A stretch of 29,601 nt of DNA from FEN-1088 sp031407985 (GCA_031407985.1 JANOJB010000219.1:1-29601); one strand, 5' to 3'; counted from the first letter of the stretch, positions 7,195-15,735 are shown. Notes: a model not told the origin generated them from the letters alone. Numbers and translations are program-made.

Positions 7195-8931
7195 CTAGAA
7201 ACCCCAGCGCTGGGTGGTCGGAGGAAAATAGCGGGGAGGGGTGGCGGCATCGGGGGTCGAGGAGCAGAGATTCGAAACGACACCACCGCCGGAGGTGGTC
7301 AGACACGTGTTGAGGGGGCCGCGGAGTTGGCCGTTGGCCATCAATGTCCATCTTTGATCAGCGCTCCCCGCGCAGGTTTCGATCACGGCGGTGGTGCCGT
7401 CGCTGGCAAGACCCAGGCACCTGCTCCCCAGACCGACAATCCGGCTGTCGCCGCCCGCGATCCAGGTTTGCTCCGGGCTGGCATTGCAGGTCGCGACCCG
7501 CAGCGGTGCGCCATCACCGGCACCGTTTGGCTCGAGGCATGATCCGCCGTTCGCGCGCAGGGGACCCGGGCCTCCGGTCAACGCGACCACGGGATAAAAC
7601 CGCCAGCACCACTGATCGTAAATGTGATCCACCGGAACGGTGCCGCCTGAGTAGACCTCCATGATGCGAAGTTTTTCGGCATGTTCGGCGGCGGATAGAT
7701 TCCTGGGTTCGGGGCCGGGCGGTGGCGGATCCGCGTACATCGTGTATCCGCGGTACATGATGAGTTCCCTGGCAATACCGTCGGAACGCGCGACGTCGAA
7801 CGCGACGAAAGCGGTCGCCTTGTGGTCGGAATGTTCGTCGCCGTGCGCCAGGGTTCCGTCCAGAGTGCCGACGCGGCCTGGTTGAACCTCGGCCTGAACG
7901 GACGCCACGACGGCACCGGCCTGCGCCAGGGTGTACGTCGAGACATTGTCGATGGTCGTTAACGTCGAGCCCGTAATCATGCTCATCAGCTGTCCGTCGC
8001 GCAGTCGCATGAACAGGTACGTCACTAGAGGTCGCGCCACCAACGTGCAAAGGCGCAGGGTCTTTCCGGCGTACGTCGTGGACCCGCAGGACCAGTTGTC
8101 GGCGACGCCCGCCATCGCGGCGCCCGCCGACATGACCCAAGACTCGCGTTCTTGGTAGGGGCCTGTCAGGTCGCCCGACGTCAGGTAGACCGTGCGAACC
8201 TTTCGTCCCGCCAGGATGTCCGCTTCGAGGTGCGGGTTGATGAAAAGCAATTCGTCATCGGGATGGGCGACAACGTAGAGACTGGGGCTTCCCGCGCCGC
8301 CCCCCGCGCCGCCGGTGCCCGCGCCGCCGGTGCCTGCGCCACCGGTGCCCGCGCCGCCGGTGCTCGCGCCGCCGGTGCTCGCGCCGCCGGTGCCCGCGCC
8401 GCCGGTGCCCGCGCCTCCCGTGCCAACCTGGCCTCCCGTCTGGGGTACGCCGCCCGTTCCAGGCATTCCGCCGAGTCCGGTGCCACCGGTCACCCCTGGT
8501 CGTTCCCCAGTGCCACCGAGGCCGCGGGTGCCCGCACCCCCTCCGCTGCCTGTCGTCATGCCACCGCCGGAACCAGAACGCCCCGCCACACCGGATCCCG
8601 CCGTGCCGATGGATCCACCTTCGCCTCCGGCGAAACCTCCCGTGCCGATCGCGCCCCCGGATCCCGATGTTGATGCGCCAGCCGTACCGCCGCTGCCGCC
8701 CGATCCACCGGAACCGCCGGCGTCCATTCCGGCGTCCATTCCGGCATCCATTCCGGCATCCATCCGGGCGCCGCCAGTTCCAGACCGCCCCCCCGTGCGG
8801 GCGGCGTCATTGGCGGCGTCATTGTTCGCGGCGTCCAGGCCCCCGTCCCTGGGCCGGGCGCCACCGTCGCCGCAACCGATCAAGCCGATGGCCACGACAA
8901 GCAAAACGCGCCGGCGCGATACAGAGTGCAT
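7195..8931 (-). CDS. PIG-L deacetylase with ricin-type lectin domain, lipoprotein
   Basis: The protein from ATG 8931 is 578 residues. A GAGGG site (8935-8939) precedes this start, and the N-terminus MHSVSRRRVLLVVAIGLIGC is a lipoprotein signal with Cys20. The frame is open further up to 8973, but that start lacks a signal. Residues 21-215 are a low-complexity Gly/Thr/Ala stalk that includes four MDAG units. The PIG-L/LmbE domain starts with AHPDDE (His223, Asp225, Asp226) and carries EHSDHKA as the third metal-binding element; this family removes N-acetyl groups from amino sugars using zinc. Residues about 445-578 form a beta-trefoil ricin-type lectin with CLEPNG, RCLGLASDG and QRW repeats, expected to bind carbohydrate. 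The predicted role is deacetylation of an extracytoplasmic polysaccharide while bound to it; the substrate is inferred from the cluster. Confidence 0.85.
   Translation of the reverse strand: MHSVSRRRVLLVVAIGLIGCGDGGARPRDGGLDAANNDAANDAARTGGRSGTGGARMDAGMDAGMDAGMDAGGSGGSGGSGGTAGASTSGSGGAIGTGGFAGGEGGSIGTAGSGVAGRSGSGGGMTTGSGGGAGTRGLGGTGERPGVTGGTGLGGMPGTGGVPQTGGQVGTGGAGTGGAGTGGASTGGASTGGAGTGGAGTGGAGTGGAGGGAGSPSLYVVAHPDDELLFINPHLEADILAGRKVRTVYLTSGDLTGPYQERESWVMSAGAAMAGVADNWSCGSTTYAGKTLRLCTLVARPLVTYLFMRLRDGQLMSMITGSTLTTIDNVSTYTLAQAGAVVASVQAEVQPGRVGTLDGTLAHGDEHSDHKATAFVAFDVARSDGIARELIMYRGYTMYADPPPPGPEPRNLSAAEHAEKLRIMEVYSGGTVPVDHIYDQWCWRFYPVVALTGGPGPLRANGGSCLEPNGAGDGAPLRVATCNASPEQTWIAGGDSRIVGLGSRCLGLASDGTTAVIETCAGSADQRWTLMANGQLRGPLNTCLTTSGGGVVSNLCSSTPDAATPPRYFPPTTQRWGF
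8306..8425 (-). repeat. 15-bp tandem repeat encoding the GTGGA stalk
   Basis: Eight 15-bp units of the type gcgccgccggtgccc encode Gly-Thr-Gly-Gly-Ala on the minus strand, inside the PIG-L gene. Some units have Ser in place of Thr or Gly. The unit length equals that of the unrelated ATDVP array at 194-388. Confidence 0.88.
8720..8767 (-). repeat. 12-bp repeat encoding MDAG x4
   Basis: Four near-identical 12-bp units (gcgtccattccg type) encode Met-Asp-Ala-Gly on the minus strand, near the N-terminus of the PIG-L lipoprotein stalk. Confidence 0.85.
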
Positions 8932-8973
8932 GATCCCTCGAACGATGGTGTTGGCGACGGCGTCAGTCAACAT

Positions 8974-10305
8974 CTATTCGGGCCTCGCCACGTCCCGTTC
9001 GTCAAGGTGTCGCCGCCCCGGGCCCCGCGCGGCCGAAGTCGACCGAGACAATGCCCTCCGCGGGCGCCGGGCATCACGGACGACCCAGCAGATGAAAGCA
9101 GCCAAGGCAACTAGCCAGAACAGTCCCACGATCGTGTTCTGGGTAGCCTCCGAGGCGGCCGCCGATCCCAGGGGCCACGTCAGCAACCGGGGCCGCCCCA
9201 TGACGGCGAAGACGGGTAGGCACAGCAATTGGCGTCGACCGGAAAGAATTCCGGCCATCGCGCACGTCGGAGCGAAGATGGCCGTGTCGTAGCCGTGATA
9301 CGGGTAGGCAAGGCCAACCGAAACGAACCCCGCCATTAGGGCCGTCGGGGCCAGGCGTCGTTCCGGCGTGGCGCCTTCCGATGAATGGCGGGCAACAACC
9401 ACGATCACCGCGACCAGCGCCAGCCATCCGAGGATCCTGATCGGCCCATCCCCGATGGGCAAAAAACGCAGCAGCGGTCCCAAGCCGATCATGCGGGTGG
9501 GATCATTGGCGCCCAGTCCGGCATTTCCGCGAATCGCCTGAAACAAGTTTGTCACGGGAGCGTGATCTCCCCATAACGCAACAGCGGATAACACGATCGC
9601 TCCCGCTCCGGCGATCGCCAGATGCCGCCGGGCCGCGCGATCCGCGAAGAAGACCACCGCCAGAATGGGGCCCGCGATCTGCGGTTTCGAACTGGCCACG
9701 AACATCGCGGGCAGCATCAGCGGCCACCACCGCAGGGGCAGCGTCACCAAGGTCAGGGTCGCGGCGCACACGATGATCGACGATTGTCCCGTGAGGATCG
9801 TGCCCGGGACGCCACCCATCGCGACGCCGAACGCGATCCAGGCGTAGTGCCGCAGTTTGATCGGGGTGGTCGCATGCCGTCGCACATACCCAATGCCAAG
9901 CAGAATGATCAATCCGACGGCGGCGATGTTCATCGCGCGGAAGACGATCGCGGCGGTCGGCCAGTCGAACAAACCCAGAGGCGCGGAATAGAGGATGGAT
10001 CCCGGGAGGTAGGCAAATCCACCCTGCGAAATCTCCTCGCTGAAGCAACTTTTCCACACGGCGCGGTAGTGAGAAAAATCGTAAGGGGACAGGCCCTTTA
10101 GCCACACCTTGCCCGCGACGAAGAAGTATCGGGTGTCGATGTCCTTGGCCCCGCGCGCGAACGTCCCCTTGATGATCACGTACACAAACGCCAGTGCCAG
10201 GGCGGCGCTTCCGATGATGGGGGCGCCATGATGCCGATCGAACGCGCGACGGGCGCGGTCAAGCCAGGTGTTGCCGTGGTCGCTGGTCACGGCGCCTTCG
10301 GTCAT
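8974..10305 (-). CDS. GT87-like (DUF2029) polyprenyl-phosphate-sugar transferase
   Basis: This 443-residue membrane protein has about ten hydrophobic segments. Its first loop contains the aspartate region DTRYFFVAGKVWLKGLSPYD and the segment FAYLPGSILYSAPLG, both typical of GT87 (DUF2029) GT-C glycosyltransferases. Characterised GT87 members are polyprenol-phosphate-mannose-dependent mannosyltransferases of mycobacterial envelope glycolipids and work on the outer face of the membrane. The start codon overlaps the stop of the GT2-GtrA gene in an ATGA arrangement, so the two are translationally coupled. That fits donor synthesis upstream and donor use here. The sugar is unknown. The gap to the PIG-L gene is 42 bases. 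Confidence 0.8.
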   Translation of the reverse strand: MTEGAVTSDHGNTWLDRARRAFDRHHGAPIIGSAALALAFVYVIIKGTFARGAKDIDTRYFFVAGKVWLKGLSPYDFSHYRAVWKSCFSEEISQGGFAYLPGSILYSAPLGLFDWPTAAIVFRAMNIAAVGLIILLGIGYVRRHATTPIKLRHYAWIAFGVAMGGVPGTILTGQSSIIVCAATLTLVTLPLRWWPLMLPAMFVASSKPQIAGPILAVVFFADRAARRHLAIAGAGAIVLSAVALWGDHAPVTNLFQAIRGNAGLGANDPTRMIGLGPLLRFLPIGDGPIRILGWLALVAVIVVVARHSSEGATPERRLAPTALMAGFVSVGLAYPYHGYDTAIFAPTCAMAGILSGRRQLLCLPVFAVMGRPRLLTWPLGSAAASEATQNTIVGLFWLVALAAFICWVVRDARRPRRALSRSTSAARGPGRRHLDERDVARPE

Positions 10306-11504
10306 GAACGCGGATCGGAGACTGACTTGGCGGCCCCGGGATCCACATCGGGAGCGCCGCCAATACGCACGTGCGCCGAACGGAACACCAGATAACGGCT
10401 AGCGCCGAAATTAAGCGCGGTACCCAGCATGATGCCGATGAGGGCGGCGATCTGGGGACGCAGTTCCGGAAAGCGGGCCAATAGAAAAATGGCCGCCATG
10501 TAGTTCACCAACGCGCCGACCGACGACGCCGCCACGAAACCAACGAACTGACGCAGCCAGGACCCCGTGCCCGCGATCGAAAAACTGAACCGACGGTTCA
10601 GAACGAAATTGAAACACATGGAGACGAAGATCGCGGTCGCGACCGAGGTGCGGGTGGGCAGGTGCAGCGCCAGAAGCAAGGTCAGGGCCGCCAAGTTGAT
10701 TACCGTGCCCATGGCGCCGACGGTCAAGAACTGCATCAACTGCGTCCAAGCCCCGTATTTGAAGATGTAGAGGCGTCGAAGATGCTGCAGGTACAGCAGT
10801 TGCTGCTTCAAGGTCAGCTTGCTCTGGCCAAAGCGGCGATCCTCGAAGTGGATGGGTACCTCGACGACGCGCTCGCATCCGCATTTGACTATCAGCTCCA
10901 GTGCAATCTTGTAGCCGATCGGATTGAAGTCGCGGCCGGCTTCGAAGGTCGATCGTCGAAAGGCGAAAAATCCGGACATGGGATCGCGGATGCTGGTCAG
11001 GGGACGCGCCAACAGGGTCGCCACCCGGCTGTTGATCCAGCGCAGGAATCCCCAGTCGTCCGAGGTGGTGCCGCCCCGCACGTACCGGGACCCAACCACG
11101 AAATCCGCGCCGGATTTTAGCTTGGTCAGCATGCCCGGAATGGCTTCGGGTGGATGGCTGAGGTCCGCGTCCATGCAGACCAGAAACTCGCCTTTGCCCC
11201 GACGAAGGCCGTCGATCACCGACGGGCTCAATCCTCGATCTGACGTACGCACGACGATCTGAATCCATGGTTCCCCGCGGGCCTCGACCAGTTCGACCGA
11301 GCCGTCACGGCTGTTGTCGTCCATGATCAGAAGTTCGATCGTCAGGCCCGATGCCTCTCGAAGTTTCGCCACGCGATCGATCAGATGGGGAAGGCTCTCC
11401 GCTTCCTTGTAGGTGGGAACAACGATGGTCACGCCCGGCACCTTCGGATTGTCCGGCTTGTTCGCGCCGGATCCTTCGCTGATCTGTGATTCGTTTGCGG
11501 TCAC
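10302..11504 (-). CDS. DPM1-like GT2 fused to GtrA-type flippase domain
   Basis: The first 245 residues are a polyprenyl-phosphate sugar synthase of the dolichol-phosphate mannosyltransferase type: VTIVVPTYKE, IMDDNSRDGS, RGLSPSVIDGL, CMDADLSHPP with the DxD at Asp112 and Asp114, then VVGSRYVRGG. Residues about 250-390 are a GtrA-like domain of four transmembrane segments with the typical NFVLNRRFSF motif in the middle and ALNFGASRYLVF at the end. Enzymes of this fusion are known in bacteria and are thought to make a polyprenyl-phosphate-linked sugar and assist its transfer across the membrane. The start is GTG 11504; no clear ribosome-binding site is seen. It heads the four-gene unit with the GT87-like, PIG-L and beta-helix genes, and is divergent from the GT39-like gene. 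Confidence 0.85.
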   Translation of the reverse strand: MTANESQISEGSGANKPDNPKVPGVTIVVPTYKEAESLPHLIDRVAKLREASGLTIELLIMDDNSRDGSVELVEARGEPWIQIVVRTSDRGLSPSVIDGLRRGKGEFLVCMDADLSHPPEAIPGMLTKLKSGADFVVGSRYVRGGTTSDDWGFLRWINSRVATLLARPLTSIRDPMSGFFAFRRSTFEAGRDFNPIGYKIALELIVKCGCERVVEVPIHFEDRRFGQSKLTLKQQLLYLQHLRRLYIFKYGAWTQLMQFLTVGAMGTVINLAALTLLLALHLPTRTSVATAIFVSMCFNFVLNRRFSFSIAGTGSWLRQFVGFVAASSVGALVNYMAAIFLLARFPELRPQIAALIGIMLGTALNFGASRYLVFRSAHVRIGGAPDVDPGAAKSVSDPRS

Positions 11505-11540
11505 GGCGGCAGAATAGCAGATGCCTTCAAACGGCCGTAG

Positions 11541-11554
11541 GACGCAAGGGCGTC
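11541..11554. promoter_or_regulatory. Inverted repeat in the divergent GT2-GtrA / GT39 intergenic region
   Basis: GACGC, four bases, GCGTC form a perfect short inverted repeat in the 77-base gap, two bases before a TTGACA hexamer (11557-11562). It could be an operator or a small hairpin; no partner protein is identifiable. Confidence 0.3.
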
Positions 11555-11556
11555 GA

Positions 11557-11586
11557 TTGACACGGATGGGGGCGACTCCCTATGTT
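11557..11586 (+). promoter_or_regulatory. Candidate sigma-70-type promoter for the GT39-like gene
   Basis: TTGACA at 11557-11562 is a perfect -35 hexamer. Eighteen bases later is TATGTT (11581-11586), four of six matches to a -10. If used, transcription would begin at about 11593-11594, coinciding with an in-frame ATG at 11594 (residue 5), giving a leaderless message. The -10 is weak, and a GGGGGCG ribosome-binding site before ATG 11582 argues for a start further upstream. Confidence 0.3.
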
Positions 11587-13213
11587 CGCGCCCATGATTG
11601 CCGCCGGGCACCAGCGGCCCGTCGACGACACAAGCGTCAAACGGGACAGTGGTTGGGTTGTGGCGATCGGGGCCATCCTGACGCTGGGGATGATGGTGTT
11701 GGCGGCGGGGCTGTTCCTGCCCCACCAGACCCTGTGGATTGACGAGGTGACACAGCTGAGTGGGCTCAGCCTGTCGCCCGGCGATTTGTTGCACTGGTTG
11801 CTTCATCCTTCATCAAGGGATTTCGGAGTCCCGGCGGACCGCATGCCCCCGTTGTCGTATTGGCTGGGGTGGATCTGGTCCCGGTCATTCGGGCTGGGCG
11901 AGACATCGATGCGTTGGTTTGGCGTCACGTGCGCCGTCGGCGCGGTGGCGCTGGTGTTCTCGGCAGCGCGACGCGTCTTCGGCTTGCGCGCGGGAATCTT
12001 CGCCGGATTGTTTCTGGCGCTTTCACCCAACGTTTGCATCACCGCGGTCGAGATCCGCGCCTATCCGTTGTTCTTGCTGACCTCAGCCGGCGCGGCGCGG
12101 GCAGTGGTGCTGCTGCTGCATGCGCCCTTGTCGGATGCGCGCCGGCGTTTCTGGGTCGAACTGGGGGCGTGGTTGGTCGCGGGAATGTACACGCATTTCT
12201 TTGGCGCGCTGCTGGCTGCTGTCGTCGTGTGCGGTCTGGCCTTTGATCGGATCCGGCAAGGTCGATCTTTGCGGCCCGTATTTGTCCTTGCGGCTTGCAT
12301 GGCAGTTGCCGCCGCGGGGTTGACTCCATTCCTGGTGGCGTCGGCGGGCCTGTCGGTCGATGCGGCGCGGGATCGCGTGCGCGAGGTTTTTCAACTGGTC
12401 TATCGATTGATCGGACATCCCGCCATGGCGGTGTTTCCCGTGGTCGCCGCCCTAGCCGTGGTATCCGCGGCGTTGTTGCTGGTCGCGGGATGGCGTTTGC
12501 CGGATCCGCGACGGAACATGTTCCGCACCCTGGGGCTGATCGTCTTGGCGGGAATTACAATCTCCGGCGCGGCCAACTTTTTGGCGACGGGATTCACGGC
12601 CGCCAAGGTTACCTACGCGACTTGGGCGTTGCCCCTCATCGGGATCATCCTGGCTGCCTCGTTGACTGGTACTACGGGGCGGATGTCGCGCGTGGCGCTG
12701 GTGGCCGCGATCGTACTTCTGCTTTCCCAGGCGGCGGCGGTAACCCAACTGGTGCGGAACGGCGACTATTTCGCGCACGGTCCCCAGCGCCGGATCCAGC
12801 GCGTGCTCGACAACCTGCAACAGCATCGGCCGGTCGTGGTGCACGGGGATCCGATCAGCGACTATGCGGCGACGTATTATCCGTTGCGGTTCGCGAATCC
12901 GGCATTGCCCCAGTTCGTCGTGGCCGAAGGCACCTCCCGTCCTCCCCTTGGTGTTCCACTGGACCTGGCCAGCTTCCGCTGGGACGATCAGCTGCGCCCG
13001 TATACGCACCTGATCGTGGTGCGATCCCGGGTCCAAAGCGCCCGTCAGTTGGCCCACCAGATTCGGCACGGTGACCAAGCGTTCGGCGACAGTCGCCTGA
13101 TTTCGGCCCTCGAGGCATCGGGGCACTGGGAAGCCCGCCAACATGGGGTGTTCGTCGCCTTTGTTGCGGCGGACGTGGTCGTTTTCGAACGTCGCAATTC
13201 GGACGCGCGCTAG
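11582..13213 (+). CDS. GT39/ArnT-like integral-membrane glycosyltransferase
   Basis: This 543-residue protein has a first transmembrane helix (VVAIGAILTLGMMVLAAGLFL) followed by HQTLWIDEVTQLSG, the first periplasmic loop with the acidic WIDE pair near residues 53-56. This is characteristic of ArnT/PMT-type GT-C transferases (GT39/GT83). About ten more hydrophobic segments follow, then a soluble C-terminal part of about 150 residues containing RRIQRVLDNLQQHRPVVV. Such enzymes use polyprenyl-phosphate sugars on the periplasmic side. The GT2-GtrA gene immediately divergent could provide the donor. ATG 11582 follows a GGGGGCG site; ATG 11594 is an alternative. The acyl-AMP ligase begins 28 bases after the stop, so the two probably form an operon. 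Confidence 0.78.
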   Translation: MFAPMIAAGHQRPVDDTSVKRDSGWVVAIGAILTLGMMVLAAGLFLPHQTLWIDEVTQLSGLSLSPGDLLHWLLHPSSRDFGVPADRMPPLSYWLGWIWSRSFGLGETSMRWFGVTCAVGAVALVFSAARRVFGLRAGIFAGLFLALSPNVCITAVEIRAYPLFLLTSAGAARAVVLLLHAPLSDARRRFWVELGAWLVAGMYTHFFGALLAAVVVCGLAFDRIRQGRSLRPVFVLAACMAVAAAGLTPFLVASAGLSVDAARDRVREVFQLVYRLIGHPAMAVFPVVAALAVVSAALLLVAGWRLPDPRRNMFRTLGLIVLAGITISGAANFLATGFTAAKVTYATWALPLIGIILAASLTGTTGRMSRVALVAAIVLLLSQAAAVTQLVRNGDYFAHGPQRRIQRVLDNLQQHRPVVVHGDPISDYAATYYPLRFANPALPQFVVAEGTSRPPLGVPLDLASFRWDDQLRPYTHLIVVRSRVQSARQLAHQIRHGDQAFGDSRLISALEASGHWEARQHGVFVAFVAADVVVFERRNSDAR

Positions 13214-13241
13214 CCCGCCGTCACATACACTGGCCCCGGTC

Positions 13242-14810
13242 ATGTTGTTGTTTGATCCGTTGTTCACGACCGCCGGTCGCGTGCCCGACAGAACGGCGTT
13301 GGTCGACAAGTCGGGGCGATTGACCTACGGGGATCTGGCGCGCGCGGTCGAATCGTTCGCGTCTGCGTTGCGGGCGCGCGGCATCGCCAAGGGTGATCGC
13401 GTGGCGGTGTTCTTGCCGAACGTCGCGCAGGCGGCCGCGGCCATGTACGGGATCCTGACTGCGGGGGCGGTCTTCGTACCGATCAACCCGCTGACCCGCC
13501 CGGACAAACTGGCGTTGTTGCTGTCGGACGCGGGGGCCGTGGCCCTGGTGACCAGTGACGCGCTGGCGAACACCTGGGTGAGGGCGCTGGACCAAGGGTT
13601 TGGCCAGGGACCGGACCCAAGGTCGAAACAGGAATCGGCAATGCGCTTCGTCGTGACAATTGATGCGGGAGCGTCTCAACAGGCGTGTGTTCCCACGATC
13701 GGGTGGTCTGACTTCCTGGCCGTGACGGGGCCCGTGGTACGCGACGACGGGCTTCGAGATGGAGATCTCGCGGCGCTGATATACACGTCCGGATCCACCG
13801 GCGAGCCGAAGGGCGTGATGCTGACCCACCTCAACATGCTGACGGTGGCCGATTCAGTGACCAGCTATCTGTCGTTGACCGAACAGGACGTTTTGTATTG
13901 CGCGCTTCCCCTGTCGTTCAGCTACGGAATCTGCCAGTTGACGACCGGCCTTCCGGTCGGGGCTACCATTGTCCTGGATGCGTCGTTCGCGTTCCCGGTC
14001 AAGTCACTGGCCCTGATGGCGGCCGAGCGTGTGACCTGTTTCGCGGGCGTCCCCACCATGTACGCGCTGCTTGCTGGCCTTCCCGATTTGGGTAGCCACG
14101 ATCTTCGGTCGCTGCGCATGTGCACGAACGCGGCCGATGCGATCCCCGAACCTTTGTTGGCGACGGTTCGCCGGGCAATCCCCCAGGCGCGCTTCTTTTC
14201 CATGTACGGTCTCACCGAGTGTCAGCGGGTGACATATCTGCCGCCCGAGGAGATCGATCGCCGTCCAGGCAGCGTGGGGCGCGGCATGCCTAACCAGGAA
14301 CTTTGGCTGGTCGACGAGGGAGGGCAACGCCTGCCTTTTGGTGGAACGGGAGAGTTGGTGGTGCGGGGCCAGCATGTGATGCGGGGCTACTGGCGCAAAC
14401 CCGAGCAGTCCGCGGAGCGGCTGCGGCCGGGACCCGATGCGGGTGAGTCGGTGCTTCATACCGGGGATATCTTTCGGACGGATGATGATGGTTTTCTGTA
14501 TTTCGTCGCGCGGAAGGATGATCTCATCAAGAGCCGCGGCGAAAAGGTCAGCCCCCGCGAGGTGGAAAATGCCATCTGCGCGGTCCCGGGCGTCGCGGCG
14601 GTTGCCGTGGTGGGCGTGCGTCATGCCATGTTGGGTCAGGCGATCAAGGCATTCGTGGTTCGAATTCCCGGGGCCATGCTGGCCGAACGAGACGTGATCC
14701 GGCACTGTCGGGAGCGCATCGAGAGCTACATGGTTCCGCACGAGGTGACTTTCGTCGACGAGCTTCCGACGACTCTGACCGGCAAAGTGCGGCGCGCGGA
14801 TCTTCGCTAA
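13242..14810 (+). CDS. AMP-forming acyl-CoA/acyl-ACP ligase
   Basis: The 522-residue protein is a complete member of the ANL adenylating superfamily. YTSGSTGEPKG (181-191) is the phosphate-binding loop. SMYGLTECQR is the aromatic-threonine-glutamate motif, HTGDIFRTDDDGFLYFVARKDDLIKSRGEKVSP spans the hinge and A8 region (GEKV), and TGKVRR places the catalytic lysine at 515. The frame is open to 13143 inside the previous gene, but homology starts at ATG 13242. Enzymes with this look activate a carboxylic acid as its adenylate and load it on CoA or a carrier protein. The standalone ACP encoded at 16753-17010 is the obvious partner. I recall a close resemblance to the acyl ligase of exosortase-A-associated EPS loci, but no exosortase gene is in this window. 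The substrate cannot be read from sequence. Confidence 0.88.
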   Translation: MLLFDPLFTTAGRVPDRTALVDKSGRLTYGDLARAVESFASALRARGIAKGDRVAVFLPNVAQAAAAMYGILTAGAVFVPINPLTRPDKLALLLSDAGAVALVTSDALANTWVRALDQGFGQGPDPRSKQESAMRFVVTIDAGASQQACVPTIGWSDFLAVTGPVVRDDGLRDGDLAALIYTSGSTGEPKGVMLTHLNMLTVADSVTSYLSLTEQDVLYCALPLSFSYGICQLTTGLPVGATIVLDASFAFPVKSLALMAAERVTCFAGVPTMYALLAGLPDLGSHDLRSLRMCTNAADAIPEPLLATVRRAIPQARFFSMYGLTECQRVTYLPPEEIDRRPGSVGRGMPNQELWLVDEGGQRLPFGGTGELVVRGQHVMRGYWRKPEQSAERLRPGPDAGESVLHTGDIFRTDDDGFLYFVARKDDLIKSRGEKVSPREVENAICAVPGVAAVAVVGVRHAMLGQAIKAFVVRIPGAMLAERDVIRHCRERIESYMVPHEVTFVDELPTTLTGKVRRADLR

Positions 14811-14812
14811 AC

Positions 14813-14833
14813 CGCCTCCCTACGGTTGAGGCG
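14813..14833. terminator. Hairpin between convergent ligase and SGNH genes
   Basis: CGCCTC (14813-14818) and GAGGCG (14828-14833) form a 6-bp perfect stem with a 9-base loop, starting three bases after the ligase stop and spanning the SGNH stop codon. No strong T run follows on either strand. A shared bidirectional terminator is possible but weakly supported. Confidence 0.35.
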
Positions 14834-15701
14834 ATCGCTTGTTGGCGGCGCCCGCGATGACGCGCGCGAATTCAACGGCCGCCAGCCGTCGCCCCTGTGC
14901 GTTCAAATGGCCGTCGTCCGAGGCGTATCCAGGGTAAAGGGCGGCAATCGACCCGCTCTGCCGGTTGGTAAAGGTTTCGGTGGACCCGTCGGGCCGGGTC
15001 GATTCGATTCGCGCTAAATCGAAGAGGGGCTGTTCCTTGAACGTCTCGCGCAGACGCTGGTTGTAGGCGGCCCGGCGCGTGTTCGCGTCATCCTCCCAGA
15101 CGGAGCGACCGATCAAACGCTTGACCACGTCTTTCACGCTGACCGGGCGGGTCGTCAACGGCACGGTGGCGTGAATCAACGTCACCGCCGGGTACTGTCG
15201 TTGCAGAGAAATCATCGTGTCCCGGTAGTCGCGGAAGACGGCCTCACTGTCCGTGTCGGGATTGAAGTCCACGTAACAAAGCTTGACCATGGCCTGCTGC
15301 GGCAGGTTGTCGGCCATGTTCTCCAACGCCGTGGCCAGGGACGCGATCTTGGAGCTGGGATGGTTGTTTCGGCCCGCGGCGGCGTGGATGATTCCGGGGC
15401 CAGGGGGCGACTCACCCTCAGGAGCGATGGCGATGTCGACGCCCACTTCCTTCGCCAGTGCCGTCAGGCCGGCGATGATGTTTCCGCCGACGGACTGGTG
15501 GCCGAAGAACACCCGGACACTCCGCAGGACCTCCAGGTCAGCACGCACCTGATCCGTTATCGGCATGGGTTCGGCGTTGGTCGCGGGCAGCTGGGTGGGA
15601 CGCGAACACGCGAGAATGATCCAGGAAAGCGCCAGCGGCAGCAGGATGCCCCGTCCGTGCCCACGGGCAATGTAGCGATCATCTTTCCACCTCCCGTTCA
15701 T
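14820..15701 (-). CDS. SGNH-like hydrolase lipoprotein
   Basis: From ATG 15701 the protein is 293 residues. The frame is open to 15893, but the extra part lies inside the NadE-like gene and lacks a signal. The N-terminus has a basic region, a hydrophobic stretch (GILLPLALSWIILAC) and a lipobox with Cys32. Two SGNH signatures are visible. FFGHQSVGG places a candidate nucleophile Ser70 in a divergent block I. SDDGHLN near the C-terminus gives the Asp-x-x-His pair (Asp262, His265). Members of this fold are esterases and O-acetyl hydrolases or transferases. It is the last gene of the unit after the NadE-like gene (34-base gap). A periplasmic or surface esterase removing acyl groups from the polymer is the best guess. 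The block I motif is atypical, so the assignment to the fold is likely but the activity is not certain. Confidence 0.7.
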   Translation of the reverse strand: MNGRWKDDRYIARGHGRGILLPLALSWIILACSRPTQLPATNAEPMPITDQVRADLEVLRSVRVFFGHQSVGGNIIAGLTALAKEVGVDIAIAPEGESPPGPGIIHAAAGRNNHPSSKIASLATALENMADNLPQQAMVKLCYVDFNPDTDSEAVFRDYRDTMISLQRQYPAVTLIHATVPLTTRPVSVKDVVKRLIGRSVWEDDANTRRAAYNQRLRETFKEQPLFDLARIESTRPDGSTETFTNRQSGSIAALYPGYASDDGHLNAQGRRLAAVEFARVIAGAANKRSPQP

Positions 15702-15735
15702 CAGGCCGCGGCTCGGATGGATTGCGGGGGACGAC

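Noticed and set aside
8315..9292. Long plus-strand Pro-rich frame (325 codons)
   Set aside because: It is the complement of the Gly-rich PIG-L stalk and the GT87-like gene; no start site or recognisable domain.
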